Shown here piece by piece: positions 1 to 13,040 of a DNA stretch of 64,000 nt (position 1 is its first letter; each line of letters starts with the position of its first letter). Under the pieces are notes generated by a model. That model saw only the letters and a program-made list of their open reading frames with translations. It was not told the DNA's origin and did no database searches. A program made the translations under genes and the position numbers. Where the stretch lies: NCBI GenBank assembly GCA_039881145.1, contig JAYKKI010000037.1:19837001-19901000 (forward strand). The letters are read 5' to 3'. This DNA comes from Druceiella hillmani (lineage: Eukaryota > Arthropoda > Insecta > Lepidoptera > Hepialidae).

Positions 1-404
1 TTCCCTGCAACTGATATCGTTTCTCAATTATTTTAATTTTGGTAAATCGGTTGATACAACTTATAATTATTTTTTATTTTAAATTGAACTTAAAGTAATT
101 TAGTAGTATTTAAAAAACTTGAACTTGTTTACAAAAGATTAGGCATTAACAACGATTTAACGACTTATGTACAAAACGTAAAACTCACCTAACAATTTTT
201 TAACAATTCAAAATGCCATGTCATCTATTCCATGCACAAACGAGCACACCTCTGAATATTTTCTTTCACACGTATTAACATTAGATGCAATCAAAATTTT
301 ATGTTTCAGCTCGTCTACACTTTGCGGCTTTTCTGTATACACTAACCGCCCGAAAAAAAACATTATACATTATCTTAGAAATTTATTTTAACACTGCAAA
401 TGGA

Positions 405-406
<2 letters not shown>
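1..406. other. AT-rich non-coding stretch
   Basis: No recognisable gene. The only longer open frame here (from about 285 on the plus strand) runs into the TA microsatellite and is translated largely from it, so it is not a gene. Confidence 0.6.

Positions 407-456
<50 letters not shown>
407..456. repeat. (TA)n microsatellite
   Basis: About 25 uninterrupted TA dinucleotides. Open frames crossing it on the plus strand are only alternating Tyr/Ile codons. Confidence 0.95.
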
Positions 457-459
<3 letters not shown>

Positions 460-3400
460 GTCTAAATACATATATTGAACGAAATATAGGGCTAATTTCG
501 TTATCTTATATGATATTAGGCGCCTGGCATTTCGTTGGCAATATGATTATTTTATACAAAGTAAATAAATATGTAAGTCACGAGACAAAAATGAAACAAA
601 ACCATTAGGCAAAGAAAGATCGACCAGAGGAAAAAATCATGTTATAAGGGAAATGCGGATCTGTGAAAATGAAGAAGGTACTGCAAAGAATAATATGGAG
701 GATTAATGCGGTAGCCATTAGGGATATACTTGGGAAACAATATCGGTTTATACGACCTCCTTAGGAGCCTACTAATTGTCCTTATTTGTGTGCTGCGCGT
801 CTTGCATTATTTATGAAGTGGCAGATCGGATTGAAAATTATGTTAGGTTTTTCCATTATGAAAATTTTAGGTCATATTCATATATGATTTTTATTATAAT
901 TTGTAAAAATATTTGAAACAATACTTAAAGCCGCCTAAAATATAATTTTGCAAGTCATGAAAATATAATTTTATTTTATTTTATGTTATATTTGTTGTAT
1001 GCAAAGAAATGGAGATGCTCAGATGGAAATCTATCTATACAGTGATAGTAGTAATATTGAAATAAAATATTATTATACCTAAATAAGTTTTGTTCAGTAT
1101 CTAATGTATCAAACATTAGCTGAAAGACGCAAGAATTTTTAACGTAAGAAGTTCTTACTTTCCGTTATCATATGATTTTGTCGTTATTTTTGTTAGCTAA
1201 TTCAAATTATTATGCAAACCATTAAAGGCGATGCAACCAATGAGGCTATCAGTATTTTATAAGATCTAATGTAGACTTTTTTATTTTTTTGGACTTGCCT
1301 TTCTGTTCCAGATATATTTATTTTATTTTATTATATTTTTATTAATTACCATGCGTAGCTATGAATGTGCGGATAAAAATAGAATAATATTAAACTAAGC
1401 AATAAATACAACAGAACAGTACAAAAGTAATACAAATGGACCGAAATATACACATTCTCGAAATATTAGACTTGTAAATAATCAACTAGTTAAATTTTTC
1501 CAGTGATGCTTGGAATGTTATAATAGCCTTTCATATAGCTCTGATCATAGGATGTGGCATTAGGACATGATTATTTTCAACAAATGAGTTTCGAGAGTAA
1601 AGAAAAGCAATTTCACAAAAAAATATTTACATAGAGAGCTCTCGTTTCGTAAACTTCGATATGGGCAAAAAATTAGTGAAACAATACAAAATATACACAC
1701 AAATATATGTAAAGATATACCCTTATATGACGCTAATCAAGTATTGGTTCCAAATATTCAAAGAAAGCAAGTTTTATTTCTTTTGTAATCCTCTCCCAAG
1801 GAGACTAACGTGAAATTTAATAAAATTAAAAAACCTTATTGAAACATATTCCAGTTTAAGTTCACATTATCTGTTAGATCTACTCTCATTCTTCAATAGA
1901 AAAACAACTTTATGATTTGAAGAAGAAGTGGACATATGTTCTTTGGTTACTGCGTGATCTAATATTGATGAATTAACGTAGCGGGTTTAGTAGTTGTCAA
2001 CCTAATATATGTTTAATTTAGCTATTTTCTTGAGTCTGTACGCTATGACTGATTTGCCTTTAACTAGAGCAGTTCTAAAAGGCGGTGCGGAAAACAATGT
2101 ACGTTTATGACTCTTTATATTTATACGAATGGAAAAGTTATTTAATTTGTTTATTTTCATTCAACTACATGAAATGTTTTAATATATCATCTGTCCTAAT
2201 TATACTTTTCATATTTGTAAAGTCCCATTTCGGATATTACTGGAAGTCTTCTATTTCAATTTAGTTTGTTGGTCACACAATCCCTACCTTGGTAATGAAC
2301 TGAGTCGATTTTAATTAAACTTTTATTAAAAGGTTTTTAAAGTATTCTTTTGCATAAAAAAATGTTAACCAAAACGCCCTTAACGCAAAGGTATACACAT
2401 TATTTAACGTAATATGTAATTTTAGATCTTAATGGAATCTTCGAAGAATGCAAAATAAACTTATTTTTGTAATATATTTGCATTATAAAATATATTTCTT
2501 ACTTCTCAGTTTTATTGAAACACTAAACTAACTCTACTAAAATAAATTGCATCTACCTATATTTACATAGGCATCATTCCAAAAAATACTAGCCATTTGG
2601 TTTTTTACTTACAATTAATTCACACTTGACCGATTTTCTCATTTTTTACGCAGAATGGAAATGTTTTTTAACCGCATCGCAAAAAGAAAGTCGTATTTTC
2701 ATCCTAGGTACACTTGTTTCTTTTTATGAATACTTACCATTTGAATAGTTTAAGAAATTTATGTTATGAGAAATTATGTTACACTCTGTGTAAAATCCAT
2801 CAAAAATATTTTTTTTAAAACTACTTCAATTTAATTTGTTTCATTTCATTTTAAATAAATGAAGGTTGGAAAATTATGGTATCAAAATTAATTAACATTA
2901 AACAAGTTAGTTCCATCATTCGTGATAATTTTATTTAGGTAATAAATCAATTATCAACAAAATATTTGAGAGAAAATTAGTTTGACATACCGAGCCATAC
3001 AGGCGTTTGAGTATTGATTATTAATTTGCTTCACGAGTTCTTATATTATTCAAAAGTTTTATTTTTTGAATGATCCATTGCTGATAGTAAATATACGGGA
3101 AAAGAAATTAATACACCACTTTTTAAAATTTAGAGATAAAATCAATTTTACATGTAAAAATAAAGTCTGGTACGGGGCACAAAATATTGATTAGAATTTA
3201 AATAGAAATATCTATATAAGTATCTACATAGGTAAAGCGAAAAAAATGTTTCTTATTAAGATCCCATATTTGAAACGGCAGAGCGCAGGGCGTTCGCCGT
3301 TGTGAGCGTGCAAGCTGTTTCTAGCTTACAGTTGAGTGTTCTGTCCAGTGCGTAATCAGGTGTGGTATTTGCCTAGTATGCTAGCTTATACCATTAATAC

Positions 3401-4983
3401 AATGTTAATGAATGAATTATTTATCAACGTTAATATTTTTATTATAGTTGCTACAGTGCCATGATTTAGAATATAAATGATTAATAATTTTTAACGGTTT
3501 AAACTTAAAATTTCATAATATTTAAGTAATCGAGTATTAACATATGTACTACCTCTTTTAGTATTTTTTTTAAATCGGAGAAGGTTTGTGACTTAATACC
3601 AGCGTATTAAATCACAAATCAAGTACCTAATTTAAATATACTCAAAGCATTAAATAATAATAGTTATGGTTTTTAAAGTTAAAACATAAACTGAAACCCT
3701 AACTAAGGTACGACAAAGTTAATACATTGGCCTCAGTTACATTTAGCGAGTAAAAAAATAACAGAATTTAATCACTAGATAAATGTTCCCTCTCTGCATT
3801 GGGGTTTGTCCTTGAACGGCTGTCCATAATTGATCGTTACGTTAAACGGTCCATTTTAATGAAAACTAGCGCTTCACGCTCTAAAACTGTTCACACAATG
3901 AACTATGTATAATTTTCTGAACTATGGTACGAAATGGCAAAACAATAAAAATAAAGAAACAAATAAAGGGTAAGTAGGTCATAATTATATTAGTACGGAT
4001 CGAAAACTGGAATTTATCCCCGAAAAAAAGTTAGTATGTATAATTTATGCCCAGAACTAGAAAATTAACGACCGTGTCACTGACAATTAATGTTGCAAAC
4101 AACTATAAACATTAATCATATGTAATAATTACTCTGTTCATAATATTTGCAATTTTATTAAACGTAGAATATATTTTAAATAACTTTGATCTTAATCATA
4201 CACATCTTCCATTTTAGGCATGTTTGCTTAATTTTATATTCTTTTTACAATCCGACGACACTATTGTTAATTGCCTAGTTCAAACATTAAATTCAAAATG
4301 TTTAATGTATCTTACATCTTTTAACTGTATTGTAACATAATTGCTCCTAATTATATCAAATATTAAGTTAACAGTTAAGAAAGTCACCACCTTAGGTAGT
4401 CAAAATTGGGTCACACGGAAGCCAAACTAAATGTTTCCACTTTTTTACCAATTCATGTAGTCGTTTTTTCTATTGCAATATGAGAGTATGATATCAGTCC
4501 TGCTAGATGACCTAAACTTAACCCGAACCTCTTTAAATTATTCTAAATTTAATATTTCAATATACAAATATTCATGTTTCAATCTTTCAAATAAATGCTT
4601 GGCTGTATCAATAGTATACCTTCACTCATTGTTGTTCATATATATCATGAAGCGAGAATAATCTCCCTTCTTTAAATTTCCGTGTTTCGTTGTGTGTACT
4701 TTACTTGCCAAAACTTATTTTTGAACTGAACAGAAGATCAAGCGCTGCGCTCGTCATATATTATATTACTCAGTATTATATAATCTCAAGGAAATACACA
4801 TAAATATTTCAGAAATTTTTTAATTCATTTATTTGTTTAGTTTTTTTCATAATTTCATTCAAATATTAAAACTTGTTTGAAAGTACTCAAACAAAATTAA
4901 TTTTAAAATATGTAATTTTAGTTGTTAAATATTTTAAAGGATATAATTGTGCACAGCACACAATATTGTCAACTTTTACAATT
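457..4983. other. AT-rich non-coding stretch with one GC-richer patch
   Basis: No open frame of coding character. Sequence around 600-830 is slightly richer in GC and could be an old transposon relic, but I could not match it to a family. A CpG-containing patch at about 3275-3360 stands out and is treated separately as a finding. Elsewhere I see only AT-rich unique sequence with A/T runs. Confidence 0.5.
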
Positions 4984-5068
4984 AAATGAAACTACGTGAC
5001 GTAATATTATTTCTACATACACAGCCTAGGTTTCGTTGTATTACATTTTCAGGGGGACTATTAGCAAA
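4984..5068. mobile_element. Half copy of a foldback/MITE-like element (copy A)
   Basis: The terminal motif gaaactacgtga, the inner motif ctaggtttcgttgta and the stub of the third motif (ttcaggggga) match, in order, one arm of the foldback elements at 26.83 and 48.56 kb. Only one arm is present, and part of it is missing: about 20 bp between the terminal and inner motifs differ from the other copies. The flank tta-aatgaaac resembles the outer edge of copy B. No coding capacity. The family is judged only from the three copies seen here. Confidence 0.65.
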
Positions 5069-5936
5069 GATGTTTTAGAATCTTACGCACCTACTTTTAT
5101 CTGACGACGACACAGAAAAAAACACACAAGAAGTACTTACAGATATGCTTCATCCGTTTTGAACTCGACAACTGTTAACGCATTATTAGTCTCGTAGTTA
5201 TTAGCTATTGAAATGTGACGGTATTTTTAAACACAAAAAAGTTCAGCTATCCCTATAATCGACAAGCGAATAGACGCTTTCACGTAAAAATAAGACCGTT
5301 TTCCAAATAGTTGAATGATATCCTCAAACTTAATTATTTTTAAAATTTAAAATATTTACTTCTGCTTCCGGCGTCTTAAACAAAGGCAAACATTTTTCAC
5401 CAAGAAAGGGATTTAAATAATATAAGGAAATTTTACACTTAATTTCTTTTGCTTTCTATTCATATTTATCCACGCATTAAATTATATTTTTCTCTCTGCA
5501 TTTCTAAAAACCTCCATACCATTAACAGGATAATGATGAATATAACACTGTTGTTGAGTAAATTAGAATACTTGTCAAATATAAAAAGTATGCAACTATC
5601 TTGCAGTCAAATTTTAGGCCAGTAGAATTTGTATTCATACACCGTAAACGTGAAAAAAATATTTCGTTTCATCGCGGTATAAATTTTGTTGTTAATTACG
5701 GTAATTAAATTGAATTAGGAGAAATAAGAACTTGTATGCACTTTTATACATTTCTTGTTTATACTTTTATACATTTACTTACTTACCTACAAATATCTTG
5801 GTCACTTCGTGCCTTTTTACTTATCTGTATCGTGGGTGTAAGAATCTACGGAATGGCATATGCCTATATTTTGTGTGTAGAATGTTTTTTTTTCAATTTT
5901 CGATATAATTTTTTGTAAATATGCTATATTACATTT
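5069..5936. other. AT-rich non-coding stretch
   Basis: Nothing recognisable. Short open frames are biased toward Tyr, Phe and Leu, as expected from base composition alone. Confidence 0.5.
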
Positions 5937-6176
5937 ATTCACATTTTATTCAGTTCAGCCGAGAAAAAACGCTTCTCTTTTGTGAAATATGTAATTCTCC
6001 TTTGTGAATATTACTTCTATTCACATTTAACTCAGTCCAGCCGAGACAAAACGCTTCTCTTTTGTGAAATATGTAATTCTCCTTTGTGAATATTACATCT
6101 ATTCACATTTAACTCAGTTCAGCCGAGACAAAACGCTTCTCTTTTGTGAAATATGTAATTCTCCTTTTTGAAATTT
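5937..6176. repeat. 82-bp tandem repeat, about 2.9 copies
   Basis: Unit starts (attcacattt) fall at 5937, 6019 and 6101, an exact period of 82 bp. Each unit contains cagccgagacaaaacg followed by cttctcttttgtgaaatatg and an attctcctttgtgaa tail. Copies 2 and 3 are almost identical. Copy 1 has a few substitutions, and the array fades after about 6176. The low divergence suggests a fairly recent expansion. No coding potential. Confidence 0.95.
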
Positions 6177-7677
6177 GAGAAAATAATGGCATCATAAGAA
6201 ATGCACTGTTATTTGGTTTTTGCAATAAATTGCAATAAATTCGTAAATAATTAACTGGCACTTGCAGTTTAAAATTAATAAATAATTAAGAGCCACTTGA
6301 AATTCGTAAAATGTTAAATAATGATAATTTTAAATTAAAAATAACATTTACTATTATGTAACAAATATTTTGATAATTATATCATATTTTACATTTATTT
6401 CTGGATAATAACTTTATCGACATATGCAATCATAAGGCAATTTTAGTTTGATGTAATTTTTCATTTGGATGTAATTTTTCACAAGTACCGAAAGTTTTCT
6501 GTTAATGTTATTAACTGGGTTCCTAAAAACTACTCAGTTCGTTTCGAAATGAAAATTATATTGGTTTTAAAAAAATCTGTTCAAAATTCAGGGGTAGGAA
6601 GAAGATTTTTGATCAGAAATATTGATAATATCGACATTGTCAGAAATGGCATAATTAAATGTTATTAAAAAATAAACTTTGTAAATGTTTACATCTTCTC
6701 GTTGGTTTTTTGTATTAGACGAATATGTAGGTGGGAGATATCTACATATTTATAGAAAAGATAATTAAGGGATTTTATTTTTTTATCGCAGTCAAATTTA
6801 CACAAACTCACTCCATCCGATATTAAAATACGTTGCGAATGCATTAATTAATGGATTTAAGTAACGTCTATAAATCAATCGTTTTTTAAAGAATTAAATT
6901 TAATGAATTTTCAGTCTCTTTTTTCAAGACATTTAAATTTTTTTAAATCACTGTATATGGACTATTTGTCTTTAAAAATATATAAAATTTTAATTACAAT
7001 AATTAATTGTGTTTACTATTTTTACGGTTAGGATGGATGAATGGATATTTTCCCTTAAAAATTAAAATTTTTGACACTCCTATTTCTCATATTTTTGTGA
7101 AATGGATCTGAGTGGATTATTGAAGAAAATCAATAAAAAATTCCAATAGTAAATTACGTCACTAAATGAAATGAAATATATGAAATAACCAAATATGTCT
7201 AAAAAAACAAAAAATAAATATTATTTAAAAATTTAGGCGAGTATTTTTTAAATAAAAAATACAATTACTTACGAAAATTCGTGATTTTAGCAAATCGCAC
7301 AAAAATTTTTTATCGCATTCCTGCAAAAACGTTTCGAATTTTGAAAGAATGCAACGCTTTTGCTTAGGAGACTTATAGGTATAATATATTTATATTAAAT
7401 AACTTTTTTTTTAATTTTACTGTTTTCCGTGGCCGCGTTGAAAAATTGAACTGAATTCAAAATAACAATTGAATAAGAAGCGTACTGAAAAGTATAAAAT
7501 AATGGAAATAACTCGCACTCAGTTGAGATTTTTGTGGCACAGAATAGTTGTCGAATATATTTGTAAATGACTACACCTGCAACATCAATTGTTATGGGAT
7601 AAAGGGTGAAAACATAATGCAAGTACCCGTATATACTTACCTACTAATTTTCTTTTCTCTTTTTTTCTTACATTAAG

Positions 7678-7766
7678 ACAAGCCAAACCAGTTCAAAGTC
7701 GATGACTTTACTCCCGATCACTGAAGAGTTCCCGTCATCACATTTTAGCTCCGTCATCGTACCCCG
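7678..7766 (+). other. Exon-like GC-richer patch with splice-site consensus at both ends
   Basis: A pyrimidine-rich tract ending in ag (7650-7677) precedes 89 bases, after which a ggtaaag donor-like site follows at 7767. Frame 1 is open through all 29 complete codons; the other two plus-strand frames contain stops. Composition is clearly less AT-rich than the flanks. I do not recognise the peptide (it starts TSQTSSKSM). It could be an internal exon of a plus-strand gene, or part of a dispersed insect repeat that happens to carry these motifs. Without other exons I cannot decide. Confidence 0.2.
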
Positions 7767-8290
7767 GTAAAGATTATATTTATGTTGATTTATATTTTAG
7801 ATAAGCCGCGACGCCTTATTTCAATTATGATTAGATCAAATGACAACATATTTTAAGAAATTTATTTTTATTTCACCATTGACCAATCGCAATGTCAAAC
7901 ACAATTGAGTGCATAAGTTAGTAATTGTATACCACATAAAATAAAAAAAATACGATACGAATAATCTATATACTGCCTTTGTGAAATGATTTTACAAGTT
8001 CAGGAAGTTGTAAGGTATGAAGAACGAGCGTTTTCGTAACAAGATAACGCAACCGATATATTTTTTTATTCCACAATTTAATAAATAATTTCATAAGATA
8101 AATAGCTGTTTTGAGTTGCTAACAACATATAACTAGTATGACTAGGAGGAGCAGATAGATAATACAAAAAATAAATAACTACAAAATTTTACGTACGTAT
8201 ATATATATATTATAATTTAACATTCCATCAAAGGCAAGGAGGTCGATTTCATTAATGGAATATTTCTCTTATGAAATAAGTTTCCGTTTC

Positions 8291-8334
8291 CGGATCAACC
8301 GGTGCCCTGAGGGCACAACGATTTGCTTGATCCG
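8291..8334. repeat. Two nested GC-rich stem-loops
   Basis: Outer arms cggatcaa (8291-8298) and ttgatccg (8327-8334) enclose inner arms gtgccc (8302-8307) and gggcac (8311-8316) with a 3-nt loop. The surroundings are AT-rich. No tRNA box sequences fit. Function unknown. Confidence 0.6.
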
Positions 8335-11300
8335 CAATATTCATATTTTAGTTTCCTTATTTTGATCGAGCTTTCTATTTTTCCTGTCTAACTTGAAATA
8401 CAATATTGTGCGGGCTTATATATTGATGGAGACATGTGACTTAGTAGTTCGTTATCATTACATAGAGTGTAGAACTTGTTTACAAAGAAAATCCGTAGCT
8501 ATAAACTTTAGCACTTTCGAAACATTCAAGTTTATTCAGTACTTTTTTAGTTTATATATCGTTTATTTGACGCTACAATAATGCATAACAGTCGTTTATT
8601 TTCATTCAATTAATTTATGTCTATGAAAAAATTGTCCAGCAAAATTTCGTACCACAATATCTAGATAGGAATAATTAACAATGAATTTAATATCTTGAGT
8701 TTTGGAGATTTTATCATAAGAAAATATTTTATTAGCGTTATTTCAACACAATTTTGAATACCAAGCATATATTATATAGAATCTACCAAGGTTAAAAATT
8801 ATGTCTACTTTTGCTTCTTCTTGTATTTAATGACTTACCCCTCGTTTATTGATCTTACTCGTTGCATTCTATTTCTCTATAATTTAAAAATTTTCTTAGA
8901 TGATAATTTCGTAGTGAGTCACTCCAACGTGATATCGACAAATATTCTAATGGAATCTCAACAATGAGACACATTTTATTATGTATATTGTTATATAATA
9001 TAAAATGATATACTCTCACTTACTGCACTATTATGAAATAGATAGAATTACCCTCGTAATGGTTTTATCCCTACAGAATCTTAATGTAAATATGGTTACT
9101 CACCACATGTTTTACAATTACGTCTCGATAAACCAGAAAGCCCGCTATGTACTAGAATATGTTATACGGCCTTCTCACGATTTTCTTGACGTAGAAGATA
9201 TAATGACTTTATTCAAGTTTTGAGTCTATAGTACCTTGAAACAATGTATCATATGATTTTCTTCTGAAGCTATTATATATATTTGGAAAGTTTTAGCAGT
9301 TTTGTGTTACGTACAATATTAAAAAAGTTTAATTGGTTTTTGTATACATAATTTATGGTTAATATCTTTATATTGTGCCCATTCTTCGGATTTTATAATG
9401 GCCTTGAGGACAATTTTTTTTCTTCCTTTTTAATAGGGTTATATCATATAGAATACGATAGATAATGATTAAGAAATTAGACTTATACACGTACACTTAT
9501 AACAATGTATGCTCACGTGCGTACACTTTTAATTTACTGACTTACTCGCTGATGCGCCCTCTTATCAAGTCACATGCGCTGCTTGTCGCTGCTTCATAAT
9601 TTATTGCTAATACAATCATCTTAGAAGCCTAATTTTCTGTCCAAAATTTTATGTTCTTCCGTTCAGTTCATTCATTTGTTGATTGCTTATTATTTACGTT
9701 TTCATGTTTTCTAAAAAACATTTACGTTAATGTGTATTTTTGGAATTTTTTGAGTGAGCTCTTAATGATGAAATTACTCTCAATAATTTTTGTGTTTGTG
9801 CGTGCGTGTGGGCGTGCGGGTATGGATGTGTGTACCCGTGCATCGTAATAAAAATTGTTTATTACAGTTTATTCGAGATAATATAACAATTTTATTGGTA
9901 CTTCGTTTATTATTCATTTTGTGAGCTGCTTCGTCCCTCATAAAATTAAAATAAAGGAGGTTTCGGAGAAAGTCAAATTGATACATATATAAATTACGTA
10001 TATATGATACTCCTTCTTTCACAGTAATATAAAAAGAAAACTTAAAAAAAGAAACAACCCTTAAAGGTATTTATTTTTATACATTAAACAATTTCATTGG
10101 TTATTTTATAAGTTTTACGTAATAAATCACTCTTAAAACTATTTGAAATCTTTAATGTCTATTAACATAAGTAATTTCATTGGATTTTTAGTTTAATAAA
10201 TTGACAATTTTGAATGACGAACATATAATCGGGCTATATCGCTCTTTGTGAATTTTCTTGTTTGTAACAATTTTGTATAAAATTGTATCATTTAAATGTA
10301 AACTTAACCATATTGGGTAGATAAATTTTCTGTAACTGCCTTTTATGAAAAATATCTCTATGAATAATGAAACTCTAGTGGGAATATTGGCGTTGATATC
10401 ATTGTCTTACCCGTTTGCTGTATCAATTTTATTTTCATACTGTACTCTTAATAATATCCGAGTAAAATTATGAAAAATAAAAATTTGCTTCTTGATAATT
10501 TTTAGTTTTAAAATGTATTAAAATATTTACAATATTACAAATTGTGTACCATTAGTGACAAAGTTTTAGTTCTCGGTATTATCATTTTTCCTTCCGTTTC
10601 TTGAGTCTTACACAAAAATAATGGTAAGTATCTGTAAAATATAAATAGAATATATATTTATATTCTATTATATTTCCTTTTAGCATTTTTCTTATAATTT
10701 ATTGTGTTTCCTTCATCAGCTTTATCAGCGTTAACTCAGAATGACAGGTCAAACTTATAATTGTGCAAAAAGTATTGTTAATTATATTCAAGTAACTTAA
10801 ACTAGGTGGCAAGTAAAAGCTTGAATTTAGTTAACTATTTACACAATATTGCATTTATATCTTACAATTAAGATGCAAAAACATAAGAATGAAACTCATG
10901 ACTTTATAATGCAAAACTAGGTTAACATTGTGATCGGGTAAATAACTTAATTTTCAAGTGATTGACAATAAACAAAAAGTACGTAATGTCATAAACGTGA
11001 CCAGAATGTAAACTAAAAGTTTTGTAAGTCATTTGTTTTATATTAGAAAGTGTTTGAAGAATTCAGCTGGCTTTAATAATCTCATGCGTAGCAAGTGCAT
11101 TTAAAAATTGTAGATTTCAAATAGTATTAAATCATTATTATTAATGAGTATATAGTTCATTATTAATGTTACTCACGAAATTTTAATTTGGTTGTTCATT
11201 ATTAAGAAATATGGCCAGAGCTTTCATGAAAATTTGTTAAGTGCTGAGACTACATGATGTTGACATTTATACATATTTATATGCTATGTTAGTGATTACT

Positions 11301-12314
11301 TAATAAAATCTGATATGAGTATATCTAGTGAATCTCTGTAAATATTTTGATCCAAAAAATTATAAAGAGGGTAAATTTTGAAAACGAATTCCAAGTCCAC
11401 GTTGATCATAATTTTTTCAGTTGAAATAAAGAAAACAAAATCACAAAACATGCCTGAATATAATTTAATCTGGTTCTTTTTTCAGGAAATACTTTAAACA
11501 TTTAGTACGAGAATGGAAACCATTTTTCAAATGTTTAACGGAAAATACTTTATTTCCAGAATTTTAAGCTATAAAATATTGGTTAGATTCTATCAAAACC
11601 TGTTTATAATTTTTGCGCGAAGTGCGTAAGGGAAAAAGTCCTTTTCATACTTTTTTGTACTTCTTTATGGTTTATGTTTAAACAAAGGAATTCCTTTTTT
11701 AAATACCTTCAATGTATATACATTTTTATGTTTACCTTTGCTACAAAATTATGTATAGATTAATCTAGTATATTAAGCCATTATAATAAGTGGCAATTAG
11801 CCAACATTTCATATTACTAAAATAAATCATTAATTAATTACATTCTATGCTTTATAACAAGGAAGTCTGTAAATACACACTAATAATATAGTATGATTAA
11901 TATCTACTTAAGTATAAATTCACCATGTTTCGATTTACTGTTCTGCGCTACCGGTTCAATGTGTTTTCTTCCAAATAATCACCTATATTCCTCTCTTCCG
12001 TGTGCTCTTAGCTAACTAAAATATTCCTGTTCTTATTCATAACTATTTCTTGTCAGATTTTTTGACGATCTAAAGACGATTCGGATACCTTAACCTACAG
12101 GTTATATATGATTTGCAAAATACATACTTTGCTTTATACCCTAACAATAAAAATATTAAATGATTACTAACTTATTGTATAGATTTTGGTAAATTAAATA
12201 ATATGTATTTATGAATTATACGAATTAAATAATTGCGTTCCATTAAAACAATCTATATGCATATTATGGAATTTAATGGACACTTCTCAGTTTCTATATT
12301 GTACAACTCACTTT

Positions 12315-12467
12315 GCAATGTTTTTTTCATTAAATATTTTATTCTGTATGATATTTTAACATTACGTATCGGCAGGATTCATTCAGTTTTACAAAACAGA
12401 ATGAATTCTACCGATACTTAATGGTAAAATATCATACAGAATAAGATATTTAGTGAAAAAGTATTGC
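12315..12467. repeat. 153-bp imperfect palindrome (foldback element or hairpin RNA locus)
   Basis: The left arm from 12315 (gcaatg) and the right arm ending at 12467 (attgc) are reverse complements over about 75 bp, with roughly ten mismatches and one indel by eye. Arms nearly meet at the centre (cagtttt/aaaacag around 12385-12400), so the whole unit could form one long hairpin. Shared blocks include attctgtatgatatttta and gtatcgg. No open frame of interest. It could be a small foldback transposon, a snapback duplication or an endogenous hairpin-RNA locus; the arm divergence suggests some age. Confidence 0.85.
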
Positions 12468-12617
12468 TATAGATTTTATCGGAAAAAATGGTTTATTTTC
12501 TCTCTAATAATATGTCGGTTTATACTAGATAACTAGAATTTATACATGGGTGGCTGGAATTTAAACGGTTAGCGTTGCCTCTGTTTGTGGCTCCATCTAT
12601 TAAATGATAATTAAAAT

Positions 12618-13040
12618 TTAAATTGGTAATACTACTAAACAGCCATACCCTCTTAGAAAGCGCATACCACACAAATATACAGACTTTCGAAGATCCCCAA
12701 TAGTGTTTCGTATGTTAAAAGTACGTTCCCTCAAAGGCGTTAAAAACTGCTTGCACTTTATGAGCAAAATAAGTACCTCCATTTTTCCTAAAACGCTTTT
12801 TGTGGATTCTCTAAATGCCTCAAAGTTCTGTAGTCTCGTAATTACTTCAAAGATTGGTCCACTCTCAACCAAGTCATTTTGGTTAAAGGTACTATGTTCT
12901 ACGGAGTCGAAAAATCTACACTTCTACTACAACAACGTTTGCTCTCTAACAAAGTTCTATGCGCATCATCGTGTTCGCTACAGTGGAACAAAATACGTGT
13001 CCTGCATCTAAAAAATACAGGAATTCGCTGGGTTACGTTT
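12618..13040 (-). pseudogene. Possible LINE ORF2 C-terminal relic (doubtful)
   Basis: Read on the minus strand, two overlapping frames resemble the tail of R1/Jockey-type ORF2 proteins. One frame has a Cys/His segment followed by EHDDAHRTLLE, like the C-x-H 'AEHTLFxC' motif. A shift leads into an open 84-codon frame with EVITRLQNFEAFRES, like the region that follows. The block is less AT-rich than its flanks. Several stops and a frame change are needed, so this is a weak inference, not an identification. Confidence 0.2.

Larger units (their letters stand above)
6177..12314. other. AT-rich non-coding stretch with isolated odd patches
   Basis: No supportable gene over 6 kb. Items worth noting are an exon-like GC patch at 7678-7766, a nested hairpin at 8291-8334, a short TA run near 8198-8212 and a GT-rich run at about 9793-9842. 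All open frames in the block are short and AT-driven. Confidence 0.5.

Noticed and set aside
285..608. 107-codon plus-strand open frame
   Set aside because: Most of it is translated from the TA microsatellite; no domain and no coding composition.
9793..9842. GT/CG-rich run that could form Z-DNA
   Set aside because: Short and imperfect; a simple-sequence tract with no other evidence of function.
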